Assembly: GCA_046331225.1 (NCBI GenBank)
Contig: JAXLRF010000002.1
Location: 620,001 to 684,000, forward strand
Direction of reading: 5' to 3'
DNA from: VFMC01 sp046331225
GTDB lineage: Bacteria; Actinomycetota; Acidimicrobiia; Acidimicrobiales; Ilumatobacteraceae
Length of the DNA: 64,000 bases
In this document: positions 7,886 through 15,998 of the stretch, in pieces
Layout of the letters: each line of letters starts with the position of its first letter
How positions within the stretch are numbered: position 1 is the stretch's first letter
The notes under the pieces: model-generated
What the model was told of the DNA's origin: nothing
The model's input: the letters and a program-made list of their open reading frames with translations, nothing else
Database searches by the model: none
Made by a program: the position numbers and the translations under genes

Positions 7886-10690
7886 TCAGCCCGCGGTGGG
7901 CAGCCCGCGGCGGATCTCCCACGCGGCGATCTCGGCCCGGGTGGACAGGCCGAGCTTGGCGAGGATGTTGGACACGTGCACCGACGCCGTCTTCGGCGAG
8001 ATGAACAGCCGCTCGGCGAGCTGGCCGTTGGTGAGCCCCTCGGCGATCAGCGCGGCCACCTCGGACTCGCGCGCGGTGAGCGCACCGCTGGTGCGCACCG
8101 CCGATCCTTCGAGCCGGGCGGCCAGCGCCTCGGCACGATCGCGGCGCCAGCCCGGCCATCGGGCGAGCGACTCGAGCGCGGCATCGACGGCCCGCCGTGC
8201 GCCGGTGCGTTCGCCGACCGCGAGCAACGCCTGGGCGAGCGCGATCTCGAGCACCCCCTGCACCGGCCGCACCACCTCGCGAGCCGCCGTGTCGAGCACG
8301 CGCCGCAGTGCGGTGACGGCCTCGTCGGGTCGTTGCTCGGCGAGCAGCAACAGACCTTCGGCGTACGCGCGCATGCGATCGAGCGCCGGGTGCCCGGCGA
8401 GCGCTCGCTGGTCGAAGCCGGCGCGGACCTCGTCGGGCGCGAGTCCGGCGGTCAGCGCCGAGGCCACGGCACCCACCACGAGCGACGGGGCACCCCAGGT
8501 GTCGGGCATGCGTGGCGAGGCGACCAGCTCGGCGAACGCGGCGCGGGCTGCGACCGGGTCGCGTTCGAGGGCGGCGAGCGACAACCGCAGCGAGCTGCGA
8601 CTCAGCTGGTGGGCGTCCTGTCCGTCGCACGGATCGGGCGCGACCCGGGGGTCGCCGGTGTCGACGTCGCCGAAGCGCCGATCGAGTTCGTCGAGCATCC
8701 GGCGAGCGTCGGCGATGCGCCCCTCCTCGAGTGCGAGGAGGACGAGCTCGCTGCGGTCGGCACCGGCGGGGTGCGAGGACGGTCGCCCGGCCGACCACTG
8801 GTCGAGCAGGCGGCGGAACTCGGCCAGGTCGCCGGCGGCGTGGGCGGCCACCGCGTCCCACCAGACCACGTTGACCCCGCCGAGCTTGTCGAGGCCGATC
8901 GCCATGGCCGACTCGTGCAGTTCGCGGCGCAGTGCTGCGGTCTCGGGGGCGGCCGGGGGCAGGACGTCCATCATGTTGTTGATCGCCCGCGAGCGCAGCA
9001 CCTCGTCGCCGATCGCCGCGGCGCCGGCCGCGGCTTCCTGCAATGCAGCGAGCGCCTCGGCCTGGGGCACGCGGACCAGCAACGCGCTCGCCCGCTCGAC
9101 CTTGGCCTGCACCTCGACGGCGCGGTCGCCGGCGTCGTGGGCGTGTTCGATCGCGCGCTCGGCCCAGTCGATGGCCGCGCCGTCGTGGCGCAGCATCAAC
9201 AGCTGCGCGACCCCGGCCTCGGCCCGGGCCTGTTCGGCGAGGTCGCCGTCGTGCTCGTAGCGAGCCGCGGCGATGGCGAGCTCGTCGATCGCGGCCTGCG
9301 CGCCGACCTCGTCGCCCATCTCGATGAGCAACCGGCCGACGTAGCGCTGCGCGTCGATGCGCGACCGCTCGGTGTCGGCCAGCGCCCGCCAGCGGCGGGC
9401 GTGGTCGAGCGCCTCGACACGGAAGTCGAGCCGCCATGCGGCCTCGGTGGCGACGGCGAGCAGCTCGGCCTGGTGGCCGTCCTCCGCCAGCCCGTCGCAC
9501 GCGAGCCGCAACGCCTGGAACGACGCGCCACGGTCGAGGTACTGGCGGGCGCCGCGCCGGGCGATCTCGACGATCTCGTCGAAACGTCCGGCGCCGAGCG
9601 CGTGGCGGGCGAGACCGGCGTGGTCGTCGGGCGTGATGTCGCGCAGCGTGTGGAAGCAGCGTTCGTGCAACCGGCGCCGCTCGCGCCCGAGCAGCTGGTG
9701 CTGCACCGCGTCGGCGACGAGCGCGTGCCCGAACCACAGCCGGTCCTCCCGCGGCTCGACCACCACCTGGCGTGCCATCAGGCCGCGCAACCCGCCGAGC
9801 AGGGCGTCGTCGTCGAGGTCGGACACCGAGCGCAGCACCTCGAAACCCGACGGCTCGGCGAGCACGGCGAGCGCGTCGACGATGACGCGCTCGACCGGTG
9901 ACAGATCGGCGAGCTGCTGACGTACGGCCTCTTCGAGCGACCAGGGCAGCTGCACGTCGAACACGTCGGAGCTGCACGAGTCGGCGCCGACGCACCGCAT
10001 GAGCTCTTCGACCACGAACGGCACGCCTCCGCTGCGGCGGGTGACGGCCTCGACCGCGGCGGACGAGATGGGTGCGTCGCCGCTGACCGACGAGATGGCC
10101 GACATCATCGCCCCCACCTCGTGACGGCTCAGCCGGTCGAGGCGGATCTGCTCGACCTCGTTGCGCCGCTCGAGGCGCGACACGAGGTCGCCGCCGGGCG
10201 AACCGCGGTGCAGGTCGCTCGGGCGGTAGGTGCCGACGATCACCACCGAGGGCAGTGGGCGTCGGGCGAGGTCGTCGAGGAACCCGGCGCTCTCGGCGTC
10301 GACCCAGTGCAGATCCTCCGCCACGACGACCACCGTGCGGGGTGCGCCGTCGGCAGGCGCGGCCACCGCGCAGATGGCGGCGAGTGCGTCGGCGGCGGGC
10401 TGGGTGGAGCCGGCGGGTGCCAGCTGGCCGACCAGGTCGTACGAACGCGAGAGCGAGCCGGGTTCGGCCGCACCGGCGAACACCGTGACCGAGTCGGGCA
10501 ACTCGGCGAGCACCTCGCGCACCAGCCGCGTCTTGCCGATGCCGGCCTCGCCCACCACGAGGGCCACCGAGGGCAGGTCGGAGCACTGGTCGTCGGCCTG
10601 GTCGACGATCTGGCACACCCGGTGCAGGGCACCGGTGCGCCCGATCATCGCCGGGCTCAGCCCGATGCGACCCGTCAGCACGTGGGGCAT
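7886..10690 (-). CDS. Large ATP-binding LuxR-family (LAL/MalT-like) regulator
   Basis: About 934 residues with an N-terminal STAND-type NTPase: IGRTGALHRV, Walker A GEAGIGKT near residue 50 and Walker B VVVVAEDLHWVD. A long helical (TPR-like) middle follows, then a C-terminal LuxR helix-turn-helix (LTARESEVAALIAEGLTNGQ, ISPKTASVHVSNILAKL). Such regulators bind an inducer through the helical region and activate transcription. I prefer the ATG about 18 residues before the conserved IGR motif; an in-frame GTG at 10765 would add 25 poorly conserved residues. No target is evident beside it. Confidence 0.88.
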   Translation of the reverse strand: MPHVLTGRIGLSPAMIGRTGALHRVCQIVDQADDQCSDLPSVALVVGEAGIGKTRLVREVLAELPDSVTVFAGAAEPGSLSRSYDLVGQLAPAGSTQPAADALAAICAVAAPADGAPRTVVVVAEDLHWVDAESAGFLDDLARRPLPSVVIVGTYRPSDLHRGSPGGDLVSRLERRNEVEQIRLDRLSRHEVGAMMSAISSVSGDAPISSAAVEAVTRRSGGVPFVVEELMRCVGADSCSSDVFDVQLPWSLEEAVRQQLADLSPVERVIVDALAVLAEPSGFEVLRSVSDLDDDALLGGLRGLMARQVVVEPREDRLWFGHALVADAVQHQLLGRERRRLHERCFHTLRDITPDDHAGLARHALGAGRFDEIVEIARRGARQYLDRGASFQALRLACDGLAEDGHQAELLAVATEAAWRLDFRVEALDHARRWRALADTERSRIDAQRYVGRLLIEMGDEVGAQAAIDELAIAAARYEHDGDLAEQARAEAGVAQLLMLRHDGAAIDWAERAIEHAHDAGDRAVEVQAKVERASALLVRVPQAEALAALQEAAAGAAAIGDEVLRSRAINNMMDVLPPAAPETAALRRELHESAMAIGLDKLGGVNVVWWDAVAAHAAGDLAEFRRLLDQWSAGRPSSHPAGADRSELVLLALEEGRIADARRMLDELDRRFGDVDTGDPRVAPDPCDGQDAHQLSRSSLRLSLAALERDPVAARAAFAELVASPRMPDTWGAPSLVVGAVASALTAGLAPDEVRAGFDQRALAGHPALDRMRAYAEGLLLLAEQRPDEAVTALRRVLDTAAREVVRPVQGVLEIALAQALLAVGERTGARRAVDAALESLARWPGWRRDRAEALAARLEGSAVRTSGALTARESEVAALIAEGLTNGQLAERLFISPKTASVHVSNILAKLGLSTRAEIAAWEIRRGLPTAG

Positions 10691-10774
10691 GGTACCGAAG
10701 GGGTGCGCGCCCTGGTCGGGGAGTTCCGCCGGCGGCGCGAGGCGCATCCGGCGTGCGGCCGACACCGGGCGACC

Positions 10775-11044
10775 TCAGGCCGCGACCGACTGGCCGATCC
10801 GCACCGCCGAGGGCCCCTCGCCGGGGAGGAGGTGGCGATGGCCCAGGTCGGCGGTGCGGATCAGGTCGGGGGCGACCGGCGTGCGGCGACGACGGCTGCG
10901 ATCGGCGTCGTCGCGGAACCGGCGGTGCCGGTCGCTGGCGAGTTGCTGCTGGACGGTGGTGGTGAGCAGGGTGTGCACGGCAGGCTCCGGAGAGGGTCGG
11001 TGGTCGGGCACGGTCCATGGTGCGCCCCTGAGGTAGGCGGGCAC
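10775..11044 (-). CDS. Small hypothetical protein
   Basis: An 89-codon frame from a GTG at 11044 (another GTG at 11011). The product is basic and polar (TTTVQQQLASDRHRRFRDD, ending RIGQSVAA) without membrane segment or recognised motif. Its third-codon-position GC resembles that of neighbouring genes and it fills an otherwise empty 430-base gap between the divergently oriented LuxR-type and chemoreceptor genes. I do not recognise it. It could be a spurious frame in GC-rich DNA. Confidence 0.4.
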   Translation of the reverse strand: MPAYLRGAPWTVPDHRPSPEPAVHTLLTTTVQQQLASDRHRRFRDDADRSRRRRTPVAPDLIRTADLGHRHLLPGEGPSAVRIGQSVAA

Positions 11045-11128
11045 ATCGGATGAACGCCGTATTCCCAGCCGTACGACACTGCCTAGGAGTTGGTGGACAA
11101 GCCGTGAGCAGCAGGGACGGTCCGGGGC

Positions 11129-12748
11129 ATGACCCATCTCACCGCCGATGCGTTCGTGACGAGCCGATCCGGTGCCGACCGCCCCTGGGGGACCCGGGTG
11201 CGCGAGTGGCTGCCTCGAGGTCTCGCCCTCGCCGACGATGCCTGGGCCGCGCGCCACCGAGTGATCCTCACCGTGTTGTGGTGCCACGTGCCCGGTGTGC
11301 TGCTGGTGGCGCTGCTGCGCGGGTACGCGCCGCTGCACGCGGTCTCCGAGACGATGCCGGTCGTCGCCCTCGCCGTGCTCGGCACCAAGCTGCCGTTGCG
11401 TCAGCAGCAGACGATCGCCACCTGCCTCGGCCTGCTCGTCGCCGACGCGGTGATCGTGCACTTCACCGGGGGCGTGATCGAGGCGCACTTCACGTTCTTC
11501 GTGATGGTGCCGCTGATCGCCCTCTACCAGGACATCAAGGCGTTCGTGATCGCCGTCGGCTTCGTCGCCGTGCATCACGTGGGGATGACGCTGCTGGCAC
11601 CGAACAGCGTGTTCAACCACCCGGCCGCGCAGAACAAGCCGCTGCTGTGGGCGATGATCCACGCCGCGTTCGTCCTCGCGCTCGTGGCCGTGATCCTGGT
11701 GTTCTGGCGCTTCGCCGAGCAGACCCAGCTCGACCTCGCCGACACGGTCGCGCAGGTGGAGGCCAAGGCGCTGGAAGCGCAGCGGCAGTCGCAGCTCGCC
11801 CAGGACAACGCCGCCCGGCTCGAGGCGCTCACCGCCGAACTGCAGCGCAACACCGAGCGAGTCGAGCTCGAGGCAGCGGCCGCACGCGAGGCCGCGGAGC
11901 GCCGCCAGGCGGTGCTCGACCGTGCCGCGGGCTTCGAGCAGAACGTGCACCAGGTGGTGCAGGGGGTGGCCGCCACCACGGCACGCCTCGAGTCGACCGT
12001 GCACACGCTCGAGAACTTCGCCCGCCAGACCACGGCCCAGGCGGCCAGTGTGGTGGGTGCGTCGGAGGCCGTCACCCGCAGCATCCACCACGTCGCCGCG
12101 TCGACCGCCGAGCTCGACCAGTCGATCGGTGAGCTCGGCCGTCAGGCCTCGACCACGTCGGCGATCGCCACCCGCGCCGCGGCCGATGCCCGGGCGACGA
12201 ACGACACCGTCGGCAGCCTGGCCGGCGCAGTCGGTCGCATCGGGCCGTTCGTGCAGCTGATCAACGGCATCGCCGGTCAGACCCGCCTGCTCGCGCTCAA
12301 CGCGACGATCGAGGCCGCCCGCGCCGGCGAGGCCGGCAAGGGGTTCGCCGTGGTGGCCAACGAGGTGCAGTCGCTCGCCGCCGAGACCGCGAAGGCGACC
12401 GAGGAGATCTCGTCGCAGATCGCCGAGATCGAGCAGGCCACCCGCGCCGCGGTGGGAGCCATCGAGTCGATCTCGGCCACCGTCGCCGAGCTCGATCAGG
12501 TCGCTGCCGGCATCGCCGGTGCGGTGCACCAGCAGGCCGGCGCGACGAGCGGCATCGCGACGAGCGTGCGCGAGGCGGCCGACAGCACCAAGCGCGTGAC
12601 CGAGGCGATCGGCGAGGTCACCAAGGCGGCCGGCTCGAGCGACCGGGCGACGGGCGAGGTGGCCGACGCCGTGCAGCGCATGTCGGACGAGTCGCACCTG
12701 TTGAGCGACGAGGTCGAACGCTTCCTCGCCGTCCTGCGCTCGTCCTGA
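11129..12748 (+). CDS. Membrane methyl-accepting chemotaxis protein
   Basis: 539 residues. Residues about 45-200 contain five or so membrane helices with His-containing loops (HFTGGVIEAHFTFFVMVPL, AVHHVGMTLL), a membrane-embedded sensor rather than a periplasmic one. A coiled coil (about 210-285) leads to the cytoplasmic MCP signalling domain. Its hairpin tip reads INGIAGQTRLLALNATIEAA followed by GEAGKGFAVVANEV, the CheA/CheW contact region. No HAMP domain is obvious. There are no che genes nearby, so it must signal to a pathway encoded elsewhere. Start at ATG 11129. Confidence 0.9.
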   Translation: MTHLTADAFVTSRSGADRPWGTRVREWLPRGLALADDAWAARHRVILTVLWCHVPGVLLVALLRGYAPLHAVSETMPVVALAVLGTKLPLRQQQTIATCLGLLVADAVIVHFTGGVIEAHFTFFVMVPLIALYQDIKAFVIAVGFVAVHHVGMTLLAPNSVFNHPAAQNKPLLWAMIHAAFVLALVAVILVFWRFAEQTQLDLADTVAQVEAKALEAQRQSQLAQDNAARLEALTAELQRNTERVELEAAAAREAAERRQAVLDRAAGFEQNVHQVVQGVAATTARLESTVHTLENFARQTTAQAASVVGASEAVTRSIHHVAASTAELDQSIGELGRQASTTSAIATRAAADARATNDTVGSLAGAVGRIGPFVQLINGIAGQTRLLALNATIEAARAGEAGKGFAVVANEVQSLAAETAKATEEISSQIAEIEQATRAAVGAIESISATVAELDQVAAGIAGAVHQQAGATSGIATSVREAADSTKRVTEAIGEVTKAAGSSDRATGEVADAVQRMSDESHLLSDEVERFLAVLRSS

Positions 12749-12759
12749 CGCCCTCCCAC

Positions 12760-12824
12760 ACGTCCTGGGCGCCAGGATCGACCGCTCACCAGCTCCGGTG
12801 AATCCTCACCGGCGCCCAGGACGT
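12760..12824. repeat. Perfect 14-base inverted repeat downstream of the chemoreceptor
   Basis: Arms ACGTCCTGGGCGCC (12760-12773) and GGCGCCCAGGACGT (12811-12824) are perfectly complementary around a 37-base loop that has its own partial symmetry. It lies 12 bases after the chemoreceptor stop and could act as a transcription terminator. There is no T-tract, so it could also be a recombination or protein-binding site. Confidence 0.55.
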
Positions 12825-13003
12825 CACGAGATCCACATCGGACCGGTCGTGCCGGTGACGAGCCACGTGCGAGATCGAGAGCGGGACCACGATCGACGGG
12901 AGCAGCAGGTGTCGGCGCACGAACGCTCCGACGCCCGGCACACGCCATCGGTTCCCATCGACCGGCGAGGGATCGATCGTTTCGCCCGATAGCGTCATGC
13001 GAG

Positions 13004-13073
13004 CTGTTCATAAGAACAGATCACGTGAGGAGCTCCTCGTTCAGGGGATCCGGGCCGGCGCACCGACGCCGGC
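13004..13073 (+). promoter_or_regulatory. Structured leader region before the DEAD-box helicase
   Basis: The 400-base gap 12749-13151 has no convincing gene. Before the helicase it holds CTGTTC-ATAA-GAACAG (13004-13019), the palindrome GAGGAGCTCCTC (13027-13038), and a 7-base-pair hairpin GCCGGCG / CGCCGGC (13054-13073). Structured leaders are common on DEAD-box helicase mRNAs that respond to cold. Whether this stretch is transcribed is not known. Confidence 0.35.
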
Positions 13074-13151
13074 GAGACCGGATCGACGGCTGCACACGTG
13101 CCGACACCGCTGCAGACAGAACGCGCAGCGATCCCTCCGAGAGAGCAACCC

Positions 13152-14789
13152 ATGACCAGTTCCTTCGCCGATCTCGGCGTGCCCGCGCGCATGTGCGAGG
13201 CGCTCGCCGCCCAGGGCATGACCGAGCCGTTCGCCGTGCAGGCCATCACCCTTCCCGACGCCCTCGCCGGCCGCGACCTCTGCGGTCGCGCCCCCACCGG
13301 CTCGGGCAAGACGCTCGGCTTCGGCATCCCGCTGATGGCCCGTGTGAGCCAGGCCGAGCCGAAGCGCCCGACGGGCCTCGTGCTCGTGCCCACCCGTGAG
13401 CTGGCCGAGCAGGTGCAGCGTGCGTTCGTGCCGCTCGGCCGCGCCCAGTGGCGCTTCGTGCAGGCCGTGTACGGCGGTGCGCCGATGTCGACGCAGATCC
13501 ACTCGCTGAAGAAGGGCGCATCGGTCGTCGTCGCGACGCCCGGCCGTCTGCTCGACCTGATCGACCAGGGCCACTGCGACCTGAGCGCCGTCGAGGTCTG
13601 CGTCATCGACGAGGCCGACCGCATGGCCGACCTCGGCTTCATGCCCGACGTGAAGCGCATCCTCGATCTCACGCCCGAGACGCGTCAGACGATGCTGTGG
13701 TCGGCCACCCTCGACGGCGACGTCGACGAGCTGGTCCGCACCTACCTGCGCGAGCCGGTGATGCACGACCTGGTCGGCGAGGTCGCCCAGGGCGACGTCG
13801 AGCACCGGTTCGTGGTGCACCCCGCGATGCAGCGCCTCGAGGCCACCGTCGAGCTGATCGAGCGCCACGGCCCGGCGATCGTGTTCGTGAAGACCCGCTT
13901 CGGTGTCGACGACGTCACCGCGGCGCTCATGAACGCCGGCGTGCGCGCCGGATCGCTGCACGGTGCCCGCACCCAGCAGGCTCGCACCCGCACGCTCGCC
14001 GACTTCCAGCGCGGCAAGGTGCAGGTGCTCGTCGCCACCGACGTCGCGGCTCGCGGGATCCACGTCGACGACGTCGACCTGGTGGTGCACTACGACCTGC
14101 CCGACAACGACAAGGACTACCAGCACCGCTCGGGCCGCACCGGCCGTGCGGGTCGTGACGGCACGGTCGTCGCGTTCGTGCCGCCGAGCCGCCAGCGCGT
14201 GGCCCGTCGCCTGATCGACGACCTCGACCACGAGGTCACGTGGGTCGACGGCGATCGCACCCCGCGTGCCGAGCGCCCGCGCTTCGACCGCGACAGCCGC
14301 CCCGCCCGCGACGAGCGCCCGCGCTTCGACCGCGACAGCCGCCCCGCCCGCGACGACCGCCCCCGCTTCGACCGCAGCGACCGCCCCGCCCGCGACGACC
14401 GTTCGTCGCGTCGCTCGTTCGACCGCATGAACGACCGTGGCGAGCGCCCGGCCCGCGACGACCGCCCCGCCCGTCCGTGGCAGGACCGCGACGACCGCAC
14501 CGACCGGGGGCCGCGCCGCGACGGCGATCGCCCGTGGTCGCGTGACGACTTCCGCGACGGCCGTTCGGATCGGCCCGAGCGTGGCCGCCGCGCCGAGCGC
14601 GACGCCCGCTTCGAGCGCGCCGCGACCGGACGACCGGCCGAGCGCAACGACCGGTTCGAGCGCACCGACCGGTTCGACGCCCGCCCGGCCCGCGCCGGCG
14701 CCGCCACCGGCGAGCGTCGCGGTCCGGCCCGTGCCGATCGTCCGGCTCGCCCGGGTCGCCCTGCCGGCCCGGCCCGCCGCCCGCGTTGA
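13152..14789 (+). CDS. DEAD-box ATP-dependent RNA helicase with RGD-rich tail
   Basis: 545 residues. Motifs appear in order: Q-motif region (FAVQAITLPDALAGRDL), motif I APTGSGKT, Ia PTRELA, Ib TPGR, II DEAD, III SAT, then helicase-C motifs VATDVAARGI and HRSGRTGRAGR. From about residue 370 the tail is disordered and built of repeated RPRFDRDSRPARD-type units, typical of RNA-annealing extensions in CsdA/RhlE-like helicases. It probably acts in ribosome assembly or mRNA unwinding. The ATG at 13152 gives the usual short N-terminus. Two near-identical 42-base copies in the tail-coding DNA suggest recent internal duplication. Confidence 0.93.
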   Translation: MTSSFADLGVPARMCEALAAQGMTEPFAVQAITLPDALAGRDLCGRAPTGSGKTLGFGIPLMARVSQAEPKRPTGLVLVPTRELAEQVQRAFVPLGRAQWRFVQAVYGGAPMSTQIHSLKKGASVVVATPGRLLDLIDQGHCDLSAVEVCVIDEADRMADLGFMPDVKRILDLTPETRQTMLWSATLDGDVDELVRTYLREPVMHDLVGEVAQGDVEHRFVVHPAMQRLEATVELIERHGPAIVFVKTRFGVDDVTAALMNAGVRAGSLHGARTQQARTRTLADFQRGKVQVLVATDVAARGIHVDDVDLVVHYDLPDNDKDYQHRSGRTGRAGRDGTVVAFVPPSRQRVARRLIDDLDHEVTWVDGDRTPRAERPRFDRDSRPARDERPRFDRDSRPARDDRPRFDRSDRPARDDRSSRRSFDRMNDRGERPARDDRPARPWQDRDDRTDRGPRRDGDRPWSRDDFRDGRSDRPERGRRAERDARFERAATGRPAERNDRFERTDRFDARPARAGAATGERRGPARADRPARPGRPAGPARRPR

Positions 14790-15998
14790 TCAGCGAGTGA
14801 CCAGACCGGCCTCGCCCGCCCATGCGGCGAGGTCGCGTCGGTCGATCGCTGCGGCGATCAGACCGGGGAAGGCCTCGGGTGTGCAGGCGAATGCAGGCAC
14901 CCCGAGCGCTGCCAACGCCTCGGCCGCGCCGTGGTCGAACGAGGGAGCGCCCTCGTCGCTCAGGGCCAGCAACGCCACGCACCGCACACCTGCGCGCGTC
15001 ATCGCCGCGACGCGGGCGATGTAGTCGCCGCCCGGCGTGCCCTCGTACAGGTCGCTGATCACCACCAGCACCGTCTCGTCCGGGCGGTCGACGAGCGACT
15101 GGCAGTACGCCATCGCCCGGTTGAGATCGGTGCCGCCGCCCAACTGCACGCCGAACAGCACCTCGACCGGATCGTGCAGCACGTCGCTCAGGTCGACCAC
15201 CGCGGTGTCGAACGCGACGAGCCGCGTGCGCAGCGAACGGATCGACGCCAGCGCGGCACCGAACACGCTGGCGTACACGATGCTGTCGCCCATCGACGCG
15301 CTCTGGTCGATCGCGATGATCAACTCACGGCGCACGGCCGGCCCGAGTCGGGAGTACCCCACCAGCCGCTCGGGCACCACGGTGCGCAGGTCGGGTTGGT
15401 AGTGCTTGAGGTTGGCCTGCACCGTGCGGTCCCAGTCGATGTCGCCCGGGCGAGGCCGGCGGGTGCGGGCCGTGCGGGCGAGCGCGCCGGTCACCGCGTG
15501 CACGATCGGGCGGCCGAGCCGGTCCTCGAGCTGTTGCACCACCTTGCCCACCACCAGGCGGGCCGTGGCACGGGTGGTGTCGGGCAGCAGGTGCTGCAGT
15601 TCGAGCAGTGTGCTCACCAGGTGCACGTCGGGTTCGAGCGCCTCGAGCATCTCGGGTTCGAGCAGCAGGTGTTGGATGCCCAACCGGTCGATCGCGTCGC
15701 GCTGCATCACCTGCACCACCCCGGACGGGAAGTAGCGGCGGATGTCGCCGAGCCAGCGAGCGACGTTGGGTGCCGATGCCGCCAGCCCACCCGCCCGGCT
15801 CTGCCGGCGTCCCTGTCGCTGTCCGGGCGGCGGCGCGTCGTACAGCGCGCTCAGGGCTGCGTCCATGCGCTGGTCGTCGCCCTGCAACTGCACGCCGGTG
15901 CCGTCGGGTTGGTGGGCGTCGCCGGCGCCGAGCACGAGGCGCCAGCGGCGCAGGCGCTCGCCGTCGTGCACGCGCGCCGGTGCGTGGTGGTCGGTCAC
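14790..15998 (-). CDS. VWA-domain protein of the MoxR/DUF5682 cluster
   Basis: 402 residues. A C-terminal von Willebrand A domain begins near residue 224 with a MIDAS motif DQSASMG (Asp231, Ser233, Ser235), the conserved GGGTDLNRAM threonine loop and VVISDLYEG. The N-terminal half is helical without a known fold. There is no signal peptide, so it is cytoplasmic. VWA proteins beside MoxR ATPases act as substrate adaptors or metal-dependent chaperone partners. Its ATG overlaps the DUF5682 stop by four bases, so the two are translationally coupled. It is the last gene of the operon. Confidence 0.87.
   Translation of the reverse strand: MTDHHAPARVHDGERLRRWRLVLGAGDAHQPDGTGVQLQGDDQRMDAALSALYDAPPPGQRQGRRQSRAGGLAASAPNVARWLGDIRRYFPSGVVQVMQRDAIDRLGIQHLLLEPEMLEALEPDVHLVSTLLELQHLLPDTTRATARLVVGKVVQQLEDRLGRPIVHAVTGALARTARTRRPRPGDIDWDRTVQANLKHYQPDLRTVVPERLVGYSRLGPAVRRELIIAIDQSASMGDSIVYASVFGAALASIRSLRTRLVAFDTAVVDLSDVLHDPVEVLFGVQLGGGTDLNRAMAYCQSLVDRPDETVLVVISDLYEGTPGGDYIARVAAMTRAGVRCVALLALSDEGAPSFDHGAAEALAALGVPAFACTPEAFPGLIAAAIDRRDLAAWAGEAGLVTR

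Noticed and set aside
7755..11018. A 1,087-codon open frame on the minus strand over the LuxR-type gene
   Set aside because: It is a shifted frame of the same strand, very rich in Arg/Pro/Ala, without any motif, while the other frame carries Walker and LuxR motifs.
12786..12998. 70-codon minus-strand frame after the chemoreceptor
   Set aside because: It overlaps the inverted repeat, has no ribosome site that stands out and no recognisable sequence; not better than chance.
13004..13019. LexA box before the DEAD-box helicase
   Set aside because: CTGTTC-ATAA-GAACAG has the half-sites in the wrong order (GTTC-N4-GAAC, not GAAC-N4-GTTC).
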